A stretch of 64,000 nucleotides of DNA from Ferruginibacter sp. (GCA_014379625.1 JACMLJ010000071.1:50756-114755); one strand, 5' to 3'; counted from the stretch's first letter, positions 53,935 through 63,013 are shown. Made by a program: numbers and translations. Notes: generated by a model from the letters alone, not told the origin.

Positions 53935-54711
53935 ATGAAATACGGATTATTAATAGATATGGATGGGGTAATTTATGCAGGAGACGATCTGATACCCGGC
54001 GCCGATGAGTTTATACATCACCTGCTGGTGAATAATATCCCATTTAGTTTTATGACCAACAATAGCCAGCGCACAAGCCTGGAAGTAGTAAGAAAACTAA
54101 GAAAACTGGGTATAGAAATAACAGAAAACCATGTATATACAAGTGCGATGGCCACAGGGAAATTCCTTGCAGATCATGCTCCCGGCAGTACGGCCTACGT
54201 GCTGGGTGAAGGCGGTTTACTAACCAGCTTACATGAGAGTGGTTTAACATTGGTTGAAACAGAACCCGAATTTGTGGTGTTAGGTGAGGGAAGAAATTTT
54301 ACCCTCGAAATGGTGCAGCGTGCGGTTGACATGATACTTGCCGGGGCAAAATTCATTACTACCAACAGAGACCCATCGCCTAAAAAACTGGGATGGAATA
54401 ACCTGGGAATCGCGGCTACCACGGCAATGATCGAAGAGGCAACAGGCAGGAAAGCTTTTGTAATTGGCAAACCCAGCCCGGTGATGATGCGTTCGGCAAG
54501 AAAAGCGCTCGGCCTGGAGACTGCGGAAACCACCGTGATAGGTGATACCATGGACACCGATATACAAGGTGGCGTACAAATGGGCTATAAAACCATTTTA
54601 ACCCTTTCGGGTGTTTCTAAAAAAGAAGAATTGAACCGTTTTGCATTTAAGCCCGACCTTATTGTAAATTCAGTAAAAGATATTGAGTTCCCATTGAAAT
54701 GGTGGAATTAA
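53935..54711 (+). CDS. HAD-IIA family hydrolase (NagD-like)
   Basis: The 258-residue protein is of the NagD/AraL class: motif I LLIDMDGVIYAGDDLIPGADEFI, motif II FSFMTNNSQRT, Lys in FVIGKPSPVMMRSARKALGLE and motif IV VIGDTMDTDIQGGVQMGYKTILTLSG. The C2b cap domain lies in between (about 80-170). Members dephosphorylate sugar or nucleotide monophosphates in the cytoplasm. It lies just after the LacI block but has a terminator between, so it is probably expressed separately. Confidence 0.88.
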   Translation: MKYGLLIDMDGVIYAGDDLIPGADEFIHHLLVNNIPFSFMTNNSQRTSLEVVRKLRKLGIEITENHVYTSAMATGKFLADHAPGSTAYVLGEGGLLTSLHESGLTLVETEPEFVVLGEGRNFTLEMVQRAVDMILAGAKFITTNRDPSPKKLGWNNLGIAATTAMIEEATGRKAFVIGKPSPVMMRSARKALGLETAETTVIGDTMDTDIQGGVQMGYKTILTLSGVSKKEELNRFAFKPDLIVNSVKDIEFPLKWWN

Positions 54712-55465
54712 AAATTATCAGCTCCAATAAAATATTGCAAGCTTCATGTAGAATTTACATCTTTTTATTAATTGATAATAATTTTTATACTGCTGATTTT
54801 TTTATGGTACTTCCTTTTGCGTTTATTCTTAATCGCCGGGTATCCCCATTCAGCAAATGGAGAGGTTGCCCTGTAAATTCACCAAAAGTTTTAGCAGGAT
54901 GTTCAGCAATGTTTTAATACAGGATTGCTTATTTAATGTCTGCAAGAAAACTCTATGATTGACAACTGGTAAAGGTTTTAAAAGATTTTCTATTGCGAAT
55001 CTTTGCTTCACCAACCATCTATTTAAAATCAATTTTTTATTTTTATCCCCTTCAATTATTTGTCGATCATAAAATGGTTCGGCTCATTGCCGGTATTCCT
55101 TTTCTGAATAAGTTAACTTTTGTCAACTCGCTACTTTCGCCTCCCCAGCCGGCGGGGCTGCGTAACCGGAACGCCGCTGTTTTTGCTTCTTTCAAAAAAT
55201 TATCCGCCGCGGCTGAATTTTTTGAATGCCGCCTGCGGCGTCAGCGAACCAAAAAAGGCGGCTTATCCGGTTACTGGTGCAGAAAATCGAGTAGCGGTCA
55301 CATTTAAAATTTCGTAATCATGCAGATCCGTAATATTCCATTTGAGAGCTATCTTTAATTTTCAAATAAGTAACATTCAGCAGGCAAAATTCCCTAAACT
55401 TATTATTTGGAAAGGGTTTCAAAGTTTTCTTGCAAATACTATTTATTACCCGAAAAAATAAGGCA
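54712..55465. other. 754-bp intergenic region with structured repeat copy 2
   Basis: The largest gap of the window, between the HAD gene and the DUF885 gene. Frames at 54993-55317 in the track read the repeat and are not genes. Apart from the repeat element (55133-55290) the region is A/T-rich and holds nothing recognised. Confidence 0.55.
55133..55290. repeat. Structured dispersed repeat, copy 2 (long form)
   Basis: It shares the 34-bp exact block (55133-55166) with 41791-41824. The 9-bp stem here is GTAACCGGA (55162-55170) / TCCGGTTAC (55266-55274). The loop is expanded to about 95 bp with its own 11-bp stem TTCAAAAAATT / AATTTTTTGAA (55191-55201 and 55216-55226) and GCCGCCT / AGGCGGC pairing (55228-55234 and 55256-55262). 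Confidence 0.85.
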
Positions 55466-57280
55466 TCATCGTTTCATTTTTTCTCCGGCCCATCTTTCCA
55501 GCTTTTCTTCCAATACCAGTAGCGGAAGGCAACCGCTGTCCAAAACCTGTTTATGAAATTCGCCGATACTGAATTTACTTCCCAGTTTTTTATTGTATTT
55601 ATCCCGAAGCTCAGCTATTTTAAGCGCCCCTATTTTATAGGACAAAGCCTGGCCGGGATTCGACATATATCTTTCTATCTCAGCAATGGCACCGTCTTCA
55701 CTGACCGGCTCATTATCCATCATGTATTTGATCGCCTGTTCCCGCGTCATGCCTTTGCTGTGAATGGCGATATCCACCACCAGCCGGATAGCACGGTGCA
55801 TTTCATCTCCCAAAGCGCCCATATGCTGGTAAGGGTTAGTGTACAATCCCAGTTCTTTCCCCAGGCTTTCGCAATATAGCGCCCACCCTTCACCGTAAGC
55901 GCCATACCATTTATAACGGCGGAATTCAGGCAACTCAGTATCTTCCATTTGCAGCGAACTCTGGTAATGATGGCCGGGGACCGCCTCATGTAAAAAAGTG
56001 CTTTCCATACCCGATGTAATATTGAATTGGGTAGCATCAGTAATGGGTACATAAAATCTTCCGGGCCTTGAACCGTCCGCCGTTCCCTGTGCGTATTCAA
56101 TACTTGCACTCGCCGCCCTGAATGCTTCGGTCTGCACAATTTCAAAATTGCTTTTAGGAAACAGTATAAAATATTTATTCAATGCGGGCTTTATGATGGT
56201 ATAGATCCGGCGGAATGAATCCAGCACTTCGTCCGGTTTTTTAAAAGGCATAAACTGTTTACCGGTTTTCATAAATTCAAAGAAAGCCCGCAGGTCTCCC
56301 TTATATCCTACGCTGTTTTTCAGGGTTTCCATTTCCTGCTCAATCCTTTTTACTTCTGCCAGTCCGGTATTGTATATTTCATCCAGGCTTTTATCCGTGG
56401 TAGTCCAATCCTTTACGCAAAACCTGTAATAAGCCGGGCCACCCGGCAGGTCGCCTACACCGGATGTGGTGCTTGCTGCCGGCAGGTATTCATCTTTTAA
56501 AAAGACAGCCAGTTTTAAATGCGCCGGATTCAATTCGGTTTTGATAGCGGTAATGTATTCATTGGTAAGGCGCAGTTTTTCGGCGCTTGTAAATGTGGCA
56601 GGAAAACGGTTAACAGGTCCATAAAATATACTTTTGGTGTCATTCGAACTGACCAGTCCATTGCATACATTGATCATTTTTACCACCAGCGCTTTTGGCA
56701 AAACATAATGACTGGCCATGCCCTGTCTGAAATTACTGATGGCACTGTCGCACCATACCGTATACGCATGTACGCGTTTTAGCCAGTTGTCATAATCGGC
56801 AACGGTTTTAAATGGCTGCGCAGATTCGCCGGAACCATACTGGCCCATAGCGAGCACTATATTACCGGAGAGCGTATTGCCGGCATCGCCCTTTTGAGTA
56901 AAAGGAATTTTCCAGGTATCGTATTTCGTTCTTTCCAGTTCGTTCGAAATATCAAAGGCAAGTACTTTATAACTGAGCTCATCCTGTTCATTCATCCCAT
57001 CCGGATTAAAAGTTTTCAGACTGTCGGAATAACGATTGTAAAAAATTTTGACCTGATCCCGGTATGCCTGTGTAGCTGTGTTGGGAAACTGGTCATTCAT
57101 CCTGTTGTCACCAAATACGGTAGCATCCAGGGGTTTCAGCGCCATCAGGTCTTTCCAGTAATGCTGAAGCATGGCCCGGAACTTTTCAGGGTCATCCTCT
57201 TTTTTAACTGGCTGTGTACATTGGGTAAGCGCTAAAATAATAGCTACAAAAAATACCAGGCGGAAATTAATTCGCATCAT
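55466..57280 (-). CDS. DUF885 family lipoprotein, putative metallopeptidase-like
   Basis: The DUF885 family is related to M3/M32-type gluzincins: HEAVPGHHYQ carries the HExxxH-like HEAxPGHH motif and EGWALYCESLGKELG follows, both conserved. The start is ATG 57280 or 57277 (the track's start is a TTG); the N-terminus MMRINFRLVFFVAIILALTQC is a lipoprotein signal with lipobox LTQC. The mature protein should be periplasmic or outer-membrane bound. Peptide substrate is inferred from family only. Length about 604 residues. Confidence 0.88.
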   Translation of the reverse strand: MMRINFRLVFFVAIILALTQCTQPVKKEDDPEKFRAMLQHYWKDLMALKPLDATVFGDNRMNDQFPNTATQAYRDQVKIFYNRYSDSLKTFNPDGMNEQDELSYKVLAFDISNELERTKYDTWKIPFTQKGDAGNTLSGNIVLAMGQYGSGESAQPFKTVADYDNWLKRVHAYTVWCDSAISNFRQGMASHYVLPKALVVKMINVCNGLVSSNDTKSIFYGPVNRFPATFTSAEKLRLTNEYITAIKTELNPAHLKLAVFLKDEYLPAASTTSGVGDLPGGPAYYRFCVKDWTTTDKSLDEIYNTGLAEVKRIEQEMETLKNSVGYKGDLRAFFEFMKTGKQFMPFKKPDEVLDSFRRIYTIIKPALNKYFILFPKSNFEIVQTEAFRAASASIEYAQGTADGSRPGRFYVPITDATQFNITSGMESTFLHEAVPGHHYQSSLQMEDTELPEFRRYKWYGAYGEGWALYCESLGKELGLYTNPYQHMGALGDEMHRAIRLVVDIAIHSKGMTREQAIKYMMDNEPVSEDGAIAEIERYMSNPGQALSYKIGALKIAELRDKYNKKLGSKFSIGEFHKQVLDSGCLPLLVLEEKLERWAGEKMKR

Positions 57281-57748
57281 AAACACAATTTGATTAAGTA
57301 GATTGATTGATGGTAACTGCAGCAATATAAGTAATGAACACCACCAATATCTAATATTTTGTACAATAAAAAACTATGTGTTAAGTTAAGTATGAATCGT
57401 GAATGGTCAATATTTCACCCTTCACCATTCACAAATCGATTCGTCATTTATTCTTAACATAACACCAGGAAAGGCAATAAAAATTGAGAGGAAGGTAAAT
57501 CCTGAATTGTCGGGACTTTATTACCGGGTTTTTATATCAGCAAACTCTTTTCATTAAAGTACTATACCGTAACAATATTACCTGAAAATAAAAATGGGGG
57601 CAGGCAATAGAACCTGACCCCCATTTAATCATTACCCTATGAAAACAGTTGTAAAGTTAAATTTTGATCATCTTTTTGCGTTACACAATTCCTGAAATTA
57701 ATTACAAAATTTACTGATTTTTTTCCGTCTTCCGGAAATCCAGGATAA
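57281..57748. other. Intergenic region with terminator and ACCATTC inverted repeat
   Basis: It contains GTGAATGGT..ACCATTCAC, a 9-bp inverted repeat at about 57399-57432, and the terminator at 57592-57626. The rest is A/T-rich. Confidence 0.5.
57592..57626 (-). terminator. Intrinsic terminator of the DUF6807 gene
   Basis: Stem AAATGGGGGCAGG with CCTGACCCCCATTT (one bulged base, 8-nt loop); on the minus strand the stem is followed by TTTTTATTTT. It lies about 120 bp after the stop at 57749. Confidence 0.75.
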
Positions 57749-58798
57749 CTATTTTGTTCTGGCAAACTCTTCTGCTGATTCGTTCAGCTGTTCGGCAGCG
57801 ATCGTATTGCTTCCCTCATCAATGATTATCCTGTATCGAAAACTTACCGCAGTTCCTTTTTTTAGCTGAAGATTTTTAAACGTCTTGTCGTTGGTGAATA
57901 TCTTTTCTCCCAAAGGGTTAGCGGCAAATAAACCATAACCCCTTGCATGCCAGAACGTGGGGTAATTTGGATTTGCAGGATGATCAATCACAGCAACACT
58001 TATTGAATCGTTTCCCATTTTTCCATATACTTTGCACCACTTCGCCCTTGAACTCCATACATTATCCCCCTGCTTTCCTTCACTTGAAATATAATTGCCC
58101 TTTGCAATAGCATCCGTTCCCCCTTTTACAATGGTCACATTGCCTTTATCATCCGTAAATTTTTGATCTTTGTCCGTTGGCATTTGTAATGCATGCGCCA
58201 GCCTGATCCCCAATAAACCATCTTTCGCATCTGTAAAAACCAGGTCGGTATTGGCGGTTAAAACAGTTACCCTGTCTATGATGCGCTGATGGGCCGTGCC
58301 GCTAAATTCAAACAGGGTTGTTTCTTCCAGTAATATATCATTCTTTTGATTGGTCCAGTTGGCATGGTAAGACAAGATACCCTTTGCACCACCGGAGCTT
58401 TCAAGTATACGATCTGTTTTGATCCAGCCGTACAACTGCTTTTTGTCTTTCGGAATTGCATAGGAATTATTCCAGAAATCCAGGCCGTTTAAATTTTCAA
58501 AATTAAACCATATCCCGATATGGTGCGGATGATCCGTGGGATCGCCGGGTTCATCGGTTAATGGAAAACCCCTGGTGACAATGGTTCCATTGGCTGCGTG
58601 CACAGGATAAAGCACCGGCTTTTCTAAAGTGTCTGGATATAAAAAACTCGTAAATAATTTTTCCCCAATAAAAATATCGACCTTATTTTCCCCGCCTGCT
58701 TTTATAACTTTTACGGGTTCCATCTTTTGTGCGAATGAATTATACAAACCAGTTGCAGCAACTAAACCAATTGCCACACATTTTAAAGGATATCTCAT
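57749..58798 (-). CDS. DUF6807 (PmoA-like) family secreted protein
   Basis: Members of this Bacteroidota family are found with sugar-degradation genes. The protein is 349 residues from ATG 58798 (the track begins at a TTG), with signal peptide MRYPLKCVAIGLVAATGLYNSFA. Recognisable blocks are FLYPDTLEKPVLYPVHAANGTIVTRGFPL, PTDHPHHIGIWFNFENLNGLDFWNN and YPTFWHARGYGLFAANPLG. The HPHH motif may bind metal. Activity unknown; it lies 90 bp after the YhcH gene on the same strand. Confidence 0.85.
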   Translation of the reverse strand: MRYPLKCVAIGLVAATGLYNSFAQKMEPVKVIKAGGENKVDIFIGEKLFTSFLYPDTLEKPVLYPVHAANGTIVTRGFPLTDEPGDPTDHPHHIGIWFNFENLNGLDFWNNSYAIPKDKKQLYGWIKTDRILESSGGAKGILSYHANWTNQKNDILLEETTLFEFSGTAHQRIIDRVTVLTANTDLVFTDAKDGLLGIRLAHALQMPTDKDQKFTDDKGNVTIVKGGTDAIAKGNYISSEGKQGDNVWSSRAKWCKVYGKMGNDSISVAVIDHPANPNYPTFWHARGYGLFAANPLGEKIFTNDKTFKNLQLKKGTAVSFRYRIIIDEGSNTIAAEQLNESAEEFARTK

Positions 58799-58888
58799 GA
58801 TGATGCTTTTAGTATTGTCAATCAGTGAAGGGTGTATGGTTCTTTGCTTATAATTTTGCAAATCACCCGCTATTCATTACGCTTTGTT

Positions 58889-59500
58889 TTATCCCGCCGC
58901 CCGCACTTTAATCACAATTTTCTTCACCAGCTTATTGCCGCCGGGGGTAATATTGGGCCGGTGCGCATCTGAAGGAAAGAAAATAAAAAACATACCCGGG
59001 CCGGCAATATAAAATTTGCCGGGTGTAGTGTAATTGGCCACATCTTTTTTATCGTCATATTCTTTTATCACCACCGATTCTGTAATGGGGTAAACCCCCA
59101 TTTTTTCTTCGCCTGAGATAATACATTGTACATCGATAAACTTACGGTGCGATTCCCAGCCGGTGTTTTCAAAATCCTTTGTGGGGTCTTCCGTAACTGA
59201 AGCGGTAACATTGTCCCCGTCAATGGGGTACTTACCTTTTGGAAGGGAATCAAGATTATGTTGTTTTAAAAAAGTAAATGCCTTGTCCCAATACAACTTA
59301 TTAAGATGGTACTGCCGGGCAAATTCCTTTTTGTTAATCGAGGGATGCGGTTTCAACTGTGCACCGTTGAGCCATTCCTTTTTGTTAAACCATTTCTTAG
59401 TGGCATTTTTTGACCAGTCAGTCACCGCATTTTGCGCAGCCACCTGCATGCCAACAAATAACAGGAAAGAAACAATTGTACAAGCAAATTTATTTTTCAT
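58889..59500 (-). CDS. YhcH/YjgK/YiaL family protein with signal peptide
   Basis: The family (DUF386, TabA-like) is a small cupin-like beta barrel linked to sugar biofilm and sialate genes. The 203-residue protein starts with signal peptide MKNKFACTIVSFLLFVGMQVAAQ, unlike the cytoplasmic E. coli members. Core motifs are WESHRKFIDVQCIISGEEKMGVYPI and MFFIFFPSDAHRPNI, with metal-binding His and Glu in the barrel. It precedes the DUF6807 gene and may act with it on a periplasmic sugar (inference). Confidence 0.87.
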   Translation of the reverse strand: MKNKFACTIVSFLLFVGMQVAAQNAVTDWSKNATKKWFNKKEWLNGAQLKPHPSINKKEFARQYHLNKLYWDKAFTFLKQHNLDSLPKGKYPIDGDNVTASVTEDPTKDFENTGWESHRKFIDVQCIISGEEKMGVYPITESVVIKEYDDKKDVANYTTPGKFYIAGPGMFFIFFPSDAHRPNITPGGNKLVKKIVIKVRAAG

Positions 59501-60091
59501 GAAGGAACCAACAAATTGTTAGGGAATGTAAATATACCGCTACTTCATCACTTTCTGCCCGGGAAATAAAATACTTTTTTTGATGCTTGGTTGCATAAGC
59601 AGCACCGGAAATTGTTTGTTGTGGAGTGGAACAGTGAACGGATAATGCTTTAAAGTTAGCGGATACCTGCGCCTTTACTTCCCCAATTTTTGCCAACTCG
59701 CAGGATACGATATTTTGGGCGTTTACACAATCGATCATTTACCCGGACCGAATAAACATCATTGAATAAAGGTCCCGAAATATTACCCAAAAACACGGCT
59801 ACTAAACGTGATGCCGGTCACCATATAAAAACCCTTGTTTCAACAAGAGGGATACAAATCAAATGATAAACTATGTAACACAAACAAAACAATTACTTAA
59901 TGTTGCCCGATTAAAAAAACTGTTAATTTTATTCACTGAAATCATCCTTAATTCCTCCCCGAAACCAGGCTATCAAAAGCTTAAAAAAAAACTCAAAAAC
60001 TAAAATAGTTTTCAACTACTTTAATATTCAGGGTTATTTATTTAGGGCTAAATTTTAAACTTGTAAATCATTTTATTAAAAACTTATAGTT
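59501..60091. other. Intergenic region upstream of the T9SS protein genes
   Basis: A 591-bp gap. A promoter-like pair TTG (59903-59905) and TAATTTTA (59924-59931), spaced 18 bp, lies 160 bp ahead of the first T9SS gene. A CTTGT/ACAAG hairpin is at about 59834. No gene is recognised; the minus-strand frame at 59490-59738 is a shadow. Confidence 0.4.
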
Positions 60092-61186
60092 ATGAAGACT
60101 TTATTTTTTACCTCTTTATTGATGCTTGTTTTATACAATAGTAAAGCACAGAGTGTAATTGCTGATCCGGCAGTAAGCCAGGTGTTTGTTGCCAATATTA
60201 ATAACACCAACCTCAATTCCAGCAGCATTCCCATGGACAATGTAATAGAATTAAAGATTCCTTTGTACAACAGGAATCATGTAAACGGGCTGCCTATGCG
60301 ATCCTGCAAAATAAAGATTGGCCTCGGTTCAAAAATAGTGCTGGATCCCCAGTTCAATTTATCTTCACTACCTTCCAGTAATTATTTTGACTGGGCATTT
60401 GATACCGGTTCCGGACAGGTGCAGATCATCGGAGATCTCAAAAATGAGTTGCCGCCCAACTATTCAGATAGCGTAGTATTGAAGGTAAAAGGAAGCATCC
60501 AGGGCAATTCCACTGTTACCATCAATTTCTTAGTTACCAACCACAATACCCCCATTGTGTTATCGGATGAAAACCCCACTAACAATAATTCTTTCCTGGC
60601 CTATTCTATCGTTCCCGCCGGTCCGCTGCCGGTTACATTTACGGGGTTAACTGCGGTAAACAAAGGATGTGCGGTTGATGTTGATTTTTATACAGAAAGA
60701 GAGATCAATGTTATTAAATATGAAATTGAAATAAGCAAGGATGGAGTCAGCTTTGCCAAAACCGGGGAATTAGCCGCAGCGAACCTGCCTCATTACCAGT
60801 TTAATTTTGCGATAACGGAAGCGAACAGGGCCAGTGTATTATTTGTCAGGGTAAAGTCAGTTGATAAAGATGGCAGCTTAAAATATAGTGTCACCAAATC
60901 CGTAAAAGGTTTATGCAGCAACGAATGGGAGGTAGCGGCATATCCAAACCCCGCTAATTCGGTATCAGCCATAACCATTACCGCAAGACAGGGATCTTTC
61001 AATGGTAAATATTCCGTTATTGTAACTGACCTGGCGGGCAGACAAATGATGGTAAAGCAATTGAATTTAACCAGCGTAAACAAATTCAACCTCGAAACAG
61101 GGAATTTATCCGCAGGCCAGTATATCATCAATATCCTCAACCAGGAAGAAGGACAATCATCTTCGGTAAAATGGATAAAAAATTAA
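60092..61186 (+). CDS. Secreted T9SS type A sorting-domain protein, first of a tandem pair
   Basis: The 364-residue protein has a signal peptide (MKTLFFTSLLMLVLYNSKAQ), a beta-rich N-terminal half (IELKIPLYNRNHVNGLPMRSCKIKIGLG, LDPQFNLSSLPSSNYFDWAF) and a C-terminal T9SS domain (about 285-364, VAAYPNPANS, GKYSVIVTDLAGRQM, NLSAGQYIINILNQEEGQSSSVKWIKN). It is about 40% identical (estimated by eye) to the next protein. It should be exported and anchored or released by the type IX system. Role unknown. Confidence 0.85.
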   Translation: MKTLFFTSLLMLVLYNSKAQSVIADPAVSQVFVANINNTNLNSSSIPMDNVIELKIPLYNRNHVNGLPMRSCKIKIGLGSKIVLDPQFNLSSLPSSNYFDWAFDTGSGQVQIIGDLKNELPPNYSDSVVLKVKGSIQGNSTVTINFLVTNHNTPIVLSDENPTNNNSFLAYSIVPAGPLPVTFTGLTAVNKGCAVDVDFYTEREINVIKYEIEISKDGVSFAKTGELAAANLPHYQFNFAITEANRASVLFVRVKSVDKDGSLKYSVTKSVKGLCSNEWEVAAYPNPANSVSAITITARQGSFNGKYSVIVTDLAGRQMMVKQLNLTSVNKFNLETGNLSAGQYIINILNQEEGQSSSVKWIKN

Positions 61187-61253
61187 CCCCTTACCACGCA
61201 TTGGTTTACTGCAATTATAAAGAACAAGATTTATATAATCCGCTTAAATTTTT

Positions 61254-61286
61254 AAACTCCCCCCGGTATAACCGGGTGGAGTTTTT
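61254..61286 (+). terminator. Terminator between the tandem T9SS genes
   Basis: AAACTCC..CCGGT pairs with ACCGG..GGAGTTT, followed by a T run. It lies 68 bp after the first stop and 32 bp before the next ATG, so the two paralogues may be transcribed separately. Confidence 0.7.
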
Positions 61287-61317
61287 CCATTTATAACCCC
61301 TTATAAATAAAAAAGAA

Positions 61318-62436
61318 ATGAGTCAAGCCATCTTAAAAATCGCCATTCCCTGCATGCTTTTTTTACTGCTTTCTGTTCAGGGTAACTCACAGGTAGTTAC
61401 CGACCCCGCAACCGGCCAGATGGATATAACCGACCAAAACGGGGTAAGTTTAAATGCCAATTTTATTGCGCCTGCTGAAATTGTAACGCTCAAAATACCT
61501 GTGTACAATCTAAATCAACTGGTGGGCTTGCCCTTAGGAACCTGTAAATTTATAATCAGCCTGGGCAATAACATGGTATTAGATCCGTCTTTCAACCTGG
61601 CTGCCGCTCCGTTGAGTAATTATTTTTCATGGACCACGGCCATTGCAGCGGGTAAATTGCAAATAACAGGAAATTTAATATCCGCCCTTCCGCAGGATTT
61701 TGATGGGATCGCGGCATTTAAAATAAAAGCAACCAATATCCTTGGGACTTCTATGATTGAATCTGATTTTTTGGTCACCAACCATAATACCACTACCCCA
61801 CTTACGGATGAAGATCCGAATAATAATACTGCCACCCTAACCTATACGGTAACCACGCAGACGGTGCCCGTAACTTTTACCAATTTATTCTTAACAAAAA
61901 AAGGATGCCGCGTACAGGTAAATTTTACAACTGAAAATGCGATCAATGTTAACAGGTATGAGATAGAACTAAGTAAGGATGCTATCCATTACATCGAACT
62001 GGGTGAAATCGCACGAAAAAATACCATTAATTATCAGTACGATTTTACATTAACAGATGCCACCACAGCCCCCAATATATTCATAAGAATTAAATCGGTT
62101 GACCAGGATGGAAGCTTTGGATACAGCGATACCAAAAAACTAAGCGGCATTTGTGATGATAAAAAGGCGGACCTGCTGCGTATTTATCCAAACCCTATTA
62201 CGGATCAGCAATCATCCCTCGTAATTAACAAGGGTGACCAGGGTGTTTTTAATGGTCAGTATATAATATCACTGATGGATTTAGGAGGTAAAATAATTGA
62301 AAAAAAATTGTTGAAATTAAATAATGTGCAGCAAATTAATTACAGGCCAGGTATCTTAAGCGCCGGTACCTACTACATCAAAGTTCAGGGCCTTGATGAT
62401 ACAGGCAATTCAGCATTTAAAATTTTGAAACTTTAA
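61318..62436 (+). CDS. Secreted T9SS type A sorting-domain protein, second of the pair
   Basis: The 372-residue paralogue has a signal peptide (AIPCMLFLLLSVQGNSQ), the same N-terminal repeat of motifs (VTLKIPVYNLNQLVGLPLGTCKFIISLG, LDPSFNLAAAPLSNYFSWT), LVTNHNTTTPLTDEDPNNN and a T9SS C-terminal domain (LLRIYPNPITD, GQYIISLMDLGGKII, LSAGTYYIKVQGLDDTGNSAFKILKL). The pair likely arose by tandem duplication. The IS3 element is inserted 142 bp downstream. Confidence 0.85.
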   Translation: MSQAILKIAIPCMLFLLLSVQGNSQVVTDPATGQMDITDQNGVSLNANFIAPAEIVTLKIPVYNLNQLVGLPLGTCKFIISLGNNMVLDPSFNLAAAPLSNYFSWTTAIAAGKLQITGNLISALPQDFDGIAAFKIKATNILGTSMIESDFLVTNHNTTTPLTDEDPNNNTATLTYTVTTQTVPVTFTNLFLTKKGCRVQVNFTTENAINVNRYEIELSKDAIHYIELGEIARKNTINYQYDFTLTDATTAPNIFIRIKSVDQDGSFGYSDTKKLSGICDDKKADLLRIYPNPITDQQSSLVINKGDQGVFNGQYIISLMDLGGKIIEKKLLKLNNVQQINYRPGILSAGTYYIKVQGLDDTGNSAFKILKL

Positions 62437-62448
62437 TTACTCAAATTT

Positions 62449-62493
62449 GACTGTTCACCATTGACCATTGCCTATTGACATTTGACCATTCAA
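62449..62493. repeat. ACCATTG-type short tandem repeat
   Basis: CACCATTGACCATTGCCTATTGACATTTGACCATT-like heptamer run right after the second T9SS gene; member of the ACCATT family of the window. Confidence 0.6.
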
Positions 62494-62516
62494 TATTATT
62501 TAGTTAAGCTATTTTT

Positions 62517-62562
62517 CCTTTTTCGTTCCGTAGGAACGGTATGTCGGTAGCAATGAAAAAGG
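62517..62562. repeat. Palindromic element CGTTCCGTAGGAACG with flanking stem
   Basis: The outer CCTTTTTC (62517-62524) and GAAAAAGG (62555-62562) arms are exact reverse complements, enclosing CGTTCCGTAGGAACG, itself a 6-bp stem with GTA loop. A compact folding element beside the IS3 left end. Confidence 0.6.
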
Positions 62563-62629
62563 TTATGCATTTTCGGTCTGACAAACCCTAAAATAGGTTG
62601 ACTAAAAATTAAACATTTTTAGCAATACT

Positions 62630-63013
62630 ATGGCTTACATTAAAAAGGCAGACCGCCGAAAAAATCAGTATCAAAAGGTCAGTTTCGATTTCAAACTTTC
62701 CGTCATTGACGAAATCCATAACGGACTCATTTCAATCAACCATGCCTCTAAAGTTTATAACATTTCCCGTAGCTCCATTACTTATTGGATGCAAAAATTG
62801 TCGTCCTTTGATCAAAACAAAAAAGGAATGAGCAAGAACGATGAAATAAAAAAACTAAAGGAGCGCATTGAGGCTTTAGAGTTTATTAAAGAATTGCAAC
62901 AAGATATTATTGTTGATTTTGAAAAAGTTACCGGACAGGAATTATCAAAAAAGTTCTTGCCCGAAACATTAGCAAACGAGATAGCCAGAAAGAAAAAAAA
63001 GCTTACAAAGTAA
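62630..63013 (+). CDS. IS3-family transposase OrfA
   Basis: The 127-residue HTH protein (FDFKLSVIDEIHNGLISINHASKVYNISRSSITYWMQKL) recognises the IS ends; a leucine-zipper-like tail (IKKLKERIEALEFIKELQQDIIVDFE) supports multimerisation. Its last codons run through A AAA AAG (62995-63001), after which a -1 shift leads into orfB. Confidence 0.9.
   Translation: MAYIKKADRRKNQYQKVSFDFKLSVIDEIHNGLISINHASKVYNISRSSITYWMQKLSSFDQNKKGMSKNDEIKKLKERIEALEFIKELQQDIIVDFEKVTGQELSKKFLPETLANEIARKKKKLTK

Noticed and set aside
54993-55317. Plus-strand ORFs of 104 and 65 codons in the large gap
   Set aside because: They read through the structured repeat in two overlapping frames, have repeat-derived composition and no domain pattern.
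59490-59738. 82-codon ORF upstream of the YhcH gene
   Set aside because: Overlaps the gene start, starts in low-complexity sequence and has no family features.
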